From Hysterangium stoloniferum (lineage: Eukaryota; Basidiomycota; Agaricomycetes; Hysterangiales; Hysterangiaceae): 64,000 nt of DNA. Below, in pieces: positions 56,337-64,000 of the stretch. Location of the stretch: contig WHVD01000070.1 in the NCBI GenBank assembly GCA_015178975.1, positions 1-64,000 of the forward strand, given 5' to 3'. The notes below the pieces were generated by a model that was given only the letters and a program-made list of their open reading frames with translations, was not told where the DNA came from and did not search any database. Position 1 is the stretch's first letter, and each line of letters opens with the position of its first letter. Position numbers and translations under genes: made by a program.

Positions 56337-59239
56337 GTGGACCTGCTCTGTTCACCCGGAGCCGACATTGACACATTCCTGTTTGATCCTGGAAACCCCC
56401 CTGACTTACTACCATATGATGACTCAGATTCGGAGGACAGCAACAGTGATCCGGTACTAGATTCCTCCTTGAAACACATTCCTTGTCGAAGTGAGCGCAG
56501 GAACGTAAGCCTGTCCCTATGCAAGGAAAGTAGGAGACCTAGAATCCAGTACCCCCATCCCAGTCGATTGATGAAGGAGGATACTACGATCCTTTATCAA
56601 AAACAGGACCCTCCCAGTGGCTACTCTAGCATAGGAGTTGCAGCGCTCCATGTTTTCGGTCATGTAGGAACTCCCGATTCACCTGAACATGTTAAGGTCA
56701 GAATGGACATGGGAGCAGATCTTTCTCTCATATTGGAGGAATTCTACAAGGGGGTGCAGGGCCAGTACAAGTTGAAGCAGGGACTCGAGCTACGTCTAAT
56801 CCAGCTCACAGGTAACGCCAAGGTTATAGGATATGTTAATATTCCTATTTACCTGGAGGACAATAGTGGAATTCTACTGAAGTTTGCGGTGGAAACTTAT
56901 GTCATGAGAGGAATGACAGTGCCAATTCTTTTAGGAGAGGATTTCCATGTTAACTACGAAATTGGTACTCTAAGAGATCAGCCATTGGGATCTAGGCTTA
57001 TTCTCCCTGGACGACAGGGTTTTATTCCAGCCAGTTCCTCTAAGGAATCCCAACCTTTGACCTTCACCATCAACAAGGCCCCTTTCGGGAAGCATAAGAA
57101 GGAGCAACTCAAGCTCACCTCTCTTCCCGATAAAGGCGTGCGTACTGAAAGAGTCACACAAGCCTTGGAAGATTGCACCATTGACCCAGAGTCAGCCAGA
57201 CTAGTGCCTATTTTTGTCGAGGACCTAATGGGTGAGGAGCAGATTGTCGAAGGAATTGTATTGCAAAATGAGGACAGTTCCATATTAGCCACCCCAATCA
57301 CGGTGATTTCAAGGAATAGTGCGGCAGTACCCTTGGCTAACCCGTCATTAACCCCTAAGATTATTTGACGAGGGGAGACAATCGGGATAATTAACGACCC
57401 CGCTCATTGGGCTCAGAAGCCCAAGTCACTTGAGGAGAGGGGTTTAATGGCAGCAAGCGTGACCAAGATCACACACCTTATCGAAAGTCTCTCTCAACTT
57501 GAGGAGGACCGTCAATTCGCCTCAGAAAGGCCTAAGCCACCTGTTGAACTGGAGATTGCGGACGATTTCAAACTGCCTGGTCCTAAGATGGCCACGGTGG
57601 CTGATAATGAGAAACTTGCCTCAGAGGATCTCCACAAGCTAGTCAATTTGGGACCAGATATACCAATGGAAGTCCTGCCACATCTCAGATCAGCCTTGAC
57701 TGAGAACGTTAAGGCTTTCAGAGTCGACGGATGGTTAGGGCAAGTGGAATGTAGAGTCCCTATCCCCTTGAAGGAGGGTGCCCAGCCCATCTCCATGCCT
57801 ATGTTCCCCTCTTCCCCTGCCAATAGGAAGGTTATAGACGAGCAAATGGATACCTGGTTCGAACAGGGTGTCATCGAGCCATCTAAAAGTCCCTGGGGGG
57901 TGCCGGCCTTTGTGGTATATCGCAATGGTAAACCACGAGTGGTTATTGACTACCGGAAACTCAATCATCTCACTGTTCCAGATGAATTCCCTTTACCATG
58001 TCAATCAGAGATCATGCAAGTGCTGTCGGGGTCAAACATCCTCTCTTCTTTCAACGTGTTAGCCGGGTTTACCCAATTAGAAATGTTGGAGGATGATAAG
58101 CCCAAAACAGCCTTCAGATCTCACAGAGGGCTGTGGCAATTTAAAAGGATGCCGTTCGGGCTCAGAAACAGCCCCTCCACGTTTCAGCACATTATGCAAA
58201 TGGTTTTAGCACCTTATCTATGGATTTTTTGTCTTGTTGACATCGACAATATAGTAATATTCTCTAAGAATTGGGATGATCATCTGCTCCACCTAAATCA
58301 GGTGCTTGGCGATATCTCCTCGGCCAGCATCACTCTCTCTGCCAAGAAATGTTTTATCAGATATAATTTGATCTTGTTGTTGGGTCATAAGGTATCCAGG
58401 TTGGGTTTCTCGACCCACCAAGAGAAAGTTTGCACCATATTGGAACTGGCCCCACCCACTAAGGTTTCTGAACTGCAACAGTTCCTTGGGATGGTCCTTT
58501 ACTTTTCGGCAAATATACCATTCTATTCATGGATGGTGTCCCCTTTATTCTCACTTCTAAGAAAGGGAATACCCTGGATGTGGACCACTGAACATGTCAG
58601 GGCTTACGAGGATGTTAAAGCCATGCTAGGATCAGCACCAGTGCTGGGACATCCAGCTAGTGGGATGCCTTATCGGCTGTATACGGACGCTTTGGATTTT
58701 GCCCTAGGTTGTTGTCTTCAACAAGTCCAGAAGATGGCTTTAGGAGACTTAAAGGATACTATGCCCAAGCCAAGTTGGCTTTTGACTGTGCACAGGATGT
58801 GCCATATTTCATTCATTGGTATAAAACCAAGCAGCCCAAGATTGAGTGGTCAGACTCATGGGGTCCCACTTTCGAGGAGACCAAAGTTACCATTGAACGA
58901 GTCATTGCGTATTGGAGTCACACTCTGAAAAGTGCTGAATGTAACTATTCTGCTACTGAATGGGAAGTGTTAGCAGCAAAGGAGGGACTAGTCCACTTTC
59001 AACCATTTATTGAAGGTGAACCTGTCCTGCTCATTACGGATCATGCAGATCTGCAATGGGCTAGATCGTACGAGAACACTAATCATTGACTAGCCACATG
59101 GGGGGCGATATACGCTGCATTTCCAGGTCTCGAGATTCTACACCGAGCAGGAAGAGTTCACAGCAACGTGGACCCACTGTCTAGACTCCCTCGAGTACCG
59201 GCCTTCGTGAGCCCTATTAGAGATGATTTACCAGATATC
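56337..59239 (+). pseudogene. Family A chromovirus pol, copy 5 (cut by family D LTR)
   Basis: The segment includes the protease region, where the catalytic motif reads RMDMGADLS instead of RMDTGADLS. A TGA at 57366 follows. RT comes next (57447-58928), where the active-site YIDD of the other copies reads DIDN (CLVDIDNIVIFSKN). RNase H is frameshifted near 58760, with a TGA at 59087. Pol stops at SPIRDDL where the family D LTR begins at 59240. Active-site loss plus stops make it non-functional. Confidence 0.92.
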
Positions 59240-59562
59240 TGTAAAGGGACAAGTCATTCACACCTTATATCCCCCAGATTATACTCTACTGTTTATTCCC
59301 TTTTATTATCTCACCATTGTAGAGTAGAACACTTCATTCTTTGTAGGGTATATTGAGTGGATGTGTGTGGGTGCTTAAGGCATGGGAAAATGCATTGTGC
59401 ACTGTATAGTTGACGTGTCACACCTGATAGAGTTTCCTTAGACTTTTCTCTTTGGATTCCTCTATCAGGTGAGTGAGTAGATAGTTATCTTGTATTTAGA
59501 TACTTATATATACTTTGGATTCCTCTATCAGTGTGATCTCCACTACTAGGGTTGCCCTTACA
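59240..59562 (+). repeat. 5' LTR of family D gypsy element
   Basis: 323 bp, TGTAAAGGGAC to TTGCCCTTACA, giving short inverted ends. It has two copies of ctttggattcctctatcag (59449-59467 and 59513-59531). It lies 113 bp before the gag ATG and interrupts family A pol. The partner LTR is outside the window. Confidence 0.75.
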
Positions 59563-59675
59563 GTAGAAAAGTCTCAAATCTCTTAGGACCAGCTGCAGTG
59601 TTACTACGGATAACAGACAGAGTAAACTCGCGACCCCTCCTTACATTCCGCACATTACCCACCTTGTGTTTCAGG

Positions 59676-60887
59676 ATGTCTCTGCCTCCAGAGCTCGAGC
59701 AACGCCTGCAAGGCATGGAACAGAACACTCAAGACAGTGTCAAGGCTCTTACCGATCTCATTACTCAACTCCAACTCACTGTTAGCAATCTCGTGAATTC
59801 CACACTCCCCTCTTCATCAGCCACAACCTCTACTCATCCTTCAAATCCAGTTGCCGCATCCACCCCATCTCTCGCAACACCAGTCCACAAAATGCGTCAT
59901 CCCAAAGGTTCGAAGCCGAGTGATTTCGATGGCAACAGGGACCATGGTTGCAACTTCCTACACTCTTGCTACACTTACATGATGCTATGCCCTGAAGATT
60001 TCCTGGACGACGACACACGCATCCTCTGGGTGTTGACTTTCATGAAAACCGGCCAAGCCGCAACTTGGGCAAGTGAGGCGATCCTGCGACACCATGCTAA
60101 AGGCACGATGTTTGCAGACTGGGGTGACTTTCAGGCCCAATTTGAAGCGGAGTTCTACCCGCAATTCGAACAGGAGGCCGCCGCTAGTCGACTCAACTCC
60201 ACGGCCTATTTTCAAGGTACTAGGCATATCGACCTCTACATTGACGACTTTCGAGAGACAGCTCGCAAAGCAGAGTACACCAGTGTGGCTGCAGTCATGG
60301 CATTCAGAGCCGGTCTAAACCATGGCATCGAACGACACGTCGCGACCATGACGGTCAGTCACCCAGGCAATAGCAACCTCGACGGCTGGTTCGAGACCAC
60401 GCGCATCGCAGCGCAAGCCCAGGCAGCCAGTGACACATTCCAGCGTCGCAGCTTACCTCCAAGAATGCCAGTCGTGTCTTCGACGACCGGACCACACTGG
60501 CACTCAATCTCCACACCCCCTCGCGTCAACTACGCACCGCCGCCAGGGCCGCCTCCCGGACCTCCCTTCCAAACTACGTCGACGCAATGGGGGTCCACAA
60601 TTGGAACCGTACCTATGGAAGTAGATCGGGCTCGTCAGGCTCATCGGACACAGCAACGTGTTCCGCTCAATACCTGCCGTAAATGTGGACAGGTGGGTCA
60701 TTGGGCACGTGATTGTCCAGAGATAAGGGAGATCCTCTGTTTCCTCACAGAAGACCCAGACGACCTGTCGGCTTTCACTCAAGATATATTGGCATTAGAG
60801 GATGCCGGCCAGCTCTCCAATGTAGACAAGGAGCTGCCCCCATGGAGACAGTTGGTAGAACAGGATTTTCCCCCCAGCAATGAGTGA
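59676..60887 (+). CDS. Family D gypsy gag
   Basis: Intact frame of 403 codons from MSLPPELEQRLQGMEQ. An in-frame upstream start at 59598 is possible, but the ATG at 59676 begins the conserved part. A retrotransposon capsid-like domain (FLDDDTRILWVLTFMKTGQA, then FEAEFYPQFEQEAAASRLN and YIDDFRETARKAEYTSVA) is followed by a proline-rich linker and a CCHC zinc knuckle CRKCGQVGHWARDC (near residue 340). Gag forms the particle and packages RNA. The stop (60885-60887) overlaps the start of the pol frame, which is in the -1 register, so pol is probably made by frameshifting. No lesion visible. Confidence 0.9.
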   Translation: MSLPPELEQRLQGMEQNTQDSVKALTDLITQLQLTVSNLVNSTLPSSSATTSTHPSNPVAASTPSLATPVHKMRHPKGSKPSDFDGNRDHGCNFLHSCYTYMMLCPEDFLDDDTRILWVLTFMKTGQAATWASEAILRHHAKGTMFADWGDFQAQFEAEFYPQFEQEAAASRLNSTAYFQGTRHIDLYIDDFRETARKAEYTSVAAVMAFRAGLNHGIERHVATMTVSHPGNSNLDGWFETTRIAAQAQAASDTFQRRSLPPRMPVVSSTTGPHWHSISTPPRVNYAPPPGPPPGPPFQTTSTQWGSTIGTVPMEVDRARQAHRTQQRVPLNTCRKCGQVGHWARDCPEIREILCFLTEDPDDLSAFTQDILALEDAGQLSNVDKELPPWRQLVEQDFPPSNE

Positions 60888-63800
60888 GGGATGTGCCCTC
60901 ATTGCTTATTCAGGACCAACTTCACAGTGTAATGATAGATAAGATAGAGCCCCAATACACTCCTTCTACTTATACTGAAACTGTGAAACCAATAGTCACA
61001 TCTAATCTCCCAAAACCCTATATTCGTCTCCCAAAGTGGGAGCGAAGGTTGCCATCCACCTACATCATATGCTCAACCCCCTCAACCAACTCTTTGTCCC
61101 TGCCGATTCAGATTCAGGCAACAGACACTGCTGAGATCCATGCCCTGAGTGCTCTTTTAGATTGTGGTGCCACAGGACTGTTCATTGACAGGGATTTTGT
61201 TAACGAGAAGCGCCTCACCACTCGTTCCCTCACTCATCCAATTCCAGTCCTTAATGTCGATGGCACTCACAATGAAGCAGGTGCTATCACAGAAGTAGTT
61301 GACCTCATCCTGCATTACAGAGATCATTATGAGCATGCTGTCTTTGCAATCACCAGTTTGGGTCACCACAAGATGCTTCTTGGATTCACCTGGCTGCAAC
61401 AGCACAACCCAGAGGTGGATTGGTCAACAGGCAAGGTCACCATGAGTCGATGCCCATCCCAATGCCGGACTTGCCAACAAGAGCTAAGGGAAGAGCATCA
61501 GACAGCTGCAAAGCTCCAGGCCTGTTGTACTGGACCACTACCAATGCCCACTACTCCTATAGAAGAGGGTTCAACAATGGAGGAAGAGGTAGAAGAAGAT
61601 GCTGAAGAAGCTACTGATCCTCGAGAGGATGGAGACCGCATTTGGGTAGCCTCACTCCCCCCAGAAGAAGAGTTTATTCATGCAAGTACCACCACCTCTC
61701 AGCGTCTTGCAGAGGCATTCTGTCGTAATTCCCAACCAATAACTTTAGGTAAAGGATCAGTACAAGATCAAATTCCTGAGTACCTGCATGAATATGTAGA
61801 CATCTTTTCCAAGGCCTCCTTTGACAGACTCCCTGACCAGAAATCCTGGGACCATGCCATTGAACTGGTACCAGATGCCAAACCTTCATCTTGCAAGGTG
61901 TACCCTTTAGCTCCCAATGAACAGGCGGAACTTGACACCTTCCTTCAAGAGAACTTATCCACAGGCCGTATCCGACTCTCAAAGTCACCCATGGCTTCCC
62001 CAGTCTTCTTTATCAAGAAAAAGGATGGGTCCCTTCATTTAGTACAGGACTATCGTGTTCTCAATGCTGTCACTATAAAGAACTGATATCCCCTTCCCTT
62101 GATCTCTGACCTTATCAATCAGCTCCGTGGAGCTCATTATTTCACCAAATTAGATGTACACTGGGGCTATAACAATGTGAGGATCAAGAAAGGGGATGAA
62201 TGGAAAGCAGCCTTTCGCACCAACCGTGGATTGTTTGAACCCCTTGTTATGTTTTTTGGACTCACCAACAGCCCATCCACCTTCCAGACAATGATGAATG
62301 ACATTTTCCATGACCTCATTATGGAGGGTGTGGTGGTCATTTATCTGGATGATATCTTGATATTCACCAAAACACTGCAAGAGCACTACCGTGTGTCACA
62401 TTTAGTCATGCAATGGCTACATCAGCATAAACTCTACCTTAGGCCAGAGAAGTGTGAATTTGATAAGACCAAGATTGAGTATTTGGGACTCGTTATTTCG
62501 GAGGGCCAGGTGGAGATGGATCCAATCAAAGTGGCTGGTGTAGCAGAATGGCCAACCCCAGGTAGTCACAAGGAAGTACAGTCCTTCCTGGGGTTCACCA
62601 ACTTCTACTGACACTTCATCAAGGATTTCTCCCACCATGCACATCCCCTGTTTGATCTCACCAAAATGGACCAGCCTTGGAAGTGGGGTGAGAAGGAAGT
62701 GGATGCCTTTCACACTCTCAAGCACCTGGTGACTTCAGCACCAGTTCTTGCCTTTGCGAAAGATGACCTTCCAAACCATATTGAGGCTGACAGTTCAGAC
62801 TTTGCCACAGGTGCAGTACTGTCTCAGCAGTCACAGGAGGATGGCAAGTGGCATCCCATTGCATTCTACTCCAAAGCCTCAATGAGGTGGAACGCAATTA
62901 TGACATTCATGACAAGGAGATGCTGGCTATCATCCGGGCACTGGAAGAGTGCTGAGCATAAATTTGAGATCTGGACAGACCATAAGAACCTGGAATACTT
63001 TCGCACATCCAAGAAGTTGAACCGGAGGCAAGCCAGATGGTCACTTTATTTGGCATGTTTTGACTTTGAAATGCATCATCGTCCAGGAGCCTCTATGGGA
63101 AAATCAGATGCTCTATCCCGACGTGCTGACCATGGTTCTGGTGCAGAAGACAACAAGGATAGGGTACTCCTCTGACTGGAATTGTTTGCTATTCGAGCAT
63201 TGGAAGGGGTAGAGGTTTATGGTGAAGAATGGGACATCTTGAAGGATGTCTGGAAAGGCTTAAAGGAATCCACTCCAGAAGATGCAGTGGCAAATGCCAT
63301 TCAGGAGATGCAGAAGACTCAAAGCAGGTCTATACAGTCCTCAGAGTGGTCAGAATCAGAGGGCCTACTCCTGTTTTGTGGTAAGGTATATGTTCCAGAC
63401 CACTTAGATCTCTGTCGCCACATCATGGCCGAACATCATGATACCAGGGTAACAGGCCACCCTGGCAGGTGGAAGACCTTAGAACTCATTTCCAGGAATT
63501 ACTGGTGGCCCCAAATGTCCAGACATGTAGGACTCTATGCCAAGACTTGTGATGTGTGTTTGCAGACCAAGATCATCCGGCATAAACCTATGGGCCAGTT
63601 GCATCCATTGCCAGTCCCCAGTCAATGTTGGGAAGTGATCAGTGTGGACTTTATTACAGAACTACCAGAGGCTCATGGTTTCGATGCAATCATGAATGTG
63701 GTCGACTCACTCTCTAAACAGGCACACTTCATCCCTACCATGACCACAGTATCAGCAGCAGGTACAGCACGTCTTTTCCTACAGCATGTTTGGAAACTAC

Positions 63801-64000
63801 ATGGCTTACCAGTGAAGGTGGTTTCTGACCGGGGATCACAGTTTGTGGCAGAATTTACCAAGGAACTCTACCGCTTGCTTGGCATCAAGATAGCCTCCTC
63901 TACAGCCTATCACCCTCAGACAGATGGACAGACAGAACGTCTGAACATGGAACTAGAGCAATACATACGGGTGTTCACAAATGAGCGACAGGACAACTGG
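60884..64000 (+). pseudogene. Family D gypsy pol (protease, RT, RNase H, integrase), interrupted
   Basis: Protease motif LLDCGATGLFID (61153-61190); RT with KSPMASPVFFIKKKDGSL, LVMFFGLTNSPSTFQ and YLDDILIFT (62341-62367); RNase H ([26 protein letters not shown]); integrase HHCC finger (HIMAEHHDTRVTGHPG to CDVCLQTK) and core (VDFITELPEAHG, SDRGSQFVAEF, YHPQTDGQTERLN with D,D,E present). TGA stops lie at 62084, 62609 and 63173, the first two where CGA (Arg) is expected in the motifs NRYPLP and NFYRHF. A frameshift is near 62880. The frame is open to the window end. Confidence 0.92.

Larger units (their letters stand above)
59240..64000 (+). mobile_element. Family D Ty3/gypsy element (right side beyond window)
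   Basis: LTR, gag and pol in normal order. Gag is intact; pol has three TGA stops and one frameshift. It is the youngest insertion of the local stack because it interrupts family A copy 5. Confidence 0.9.

Overview
The window looks like a transposon-dense stretch of an agaricomycete (mushroom-type basidiomycete) genome. Three housekeeping genes carry many short GT..AG introns of about 47-64 bp, and the rest is mainly Ty3/gypsy and Ty1/copia LTR retrotransposons with Tc1/mariner-like, CACTA-like and Helitron remnants. I cannot fix the species from sequence alone. No bacterial features, rRNA genes, functional tRNA genes or CRISPR arrays were seen.

Host genes lie only between about 13.7 and 28.5 kb. 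An Hsp110/Sse1-type chaperone (13729-16309, minus) and a MAU2/SCC4 cohesin-loader subunit (plus, ATG at 16763) are divergent and share a 453-bp promoter. MAU2 converges on an HMG-CoA reductase gene (24942-28530, minus). MAU2 is split 44 bp after its ATG by a 4.8-kb insertion (16807-21611) flanked by a perfect TCACC duplication. The insertion combines a truncated copia element with a 656-bp terminal-repeat miniature element (TRIM) whose two 244-bp LTRs are identical and each hold a tRNA-like A-box/B-box module.

Left flank (1-13.7 kb): the 3' part of chromovirus family A (gypsy with integrase and chromodomain, then an extra 681-codon ORF and an LTR); a family B gag split by a 4.33-kb fold-back element (6592-10920) made of ~670-bp inverted repeats around a ~3-kb array of 10-bp repeats; and LTR fragments plus a TA-flanked TIR element.

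Right flank (28.5-64 kb): a family C LTR, a Tc1-like element with a solo LTR nested in its terminal repeat, a degenerate family B gypsy element itself holding a solo LTR, one almost complete family A chromovirus (37877-49078, minus), a Helitron fragment with a proline-coding minisatellite next to a divergent copy of the extra ORF, two more family A pieces arranged head to head, and a family D gypsy element that runs off the right edge.

The most interesting unexplained features are the extra ORF carried 3' of pol by family A (open at 681 codons in two copies whose gag/pol are frameshifted, and preceded by its own promoter-like region), the decamer-array fold-back element, and the copia/TRIM composite that interrupts MAU2.
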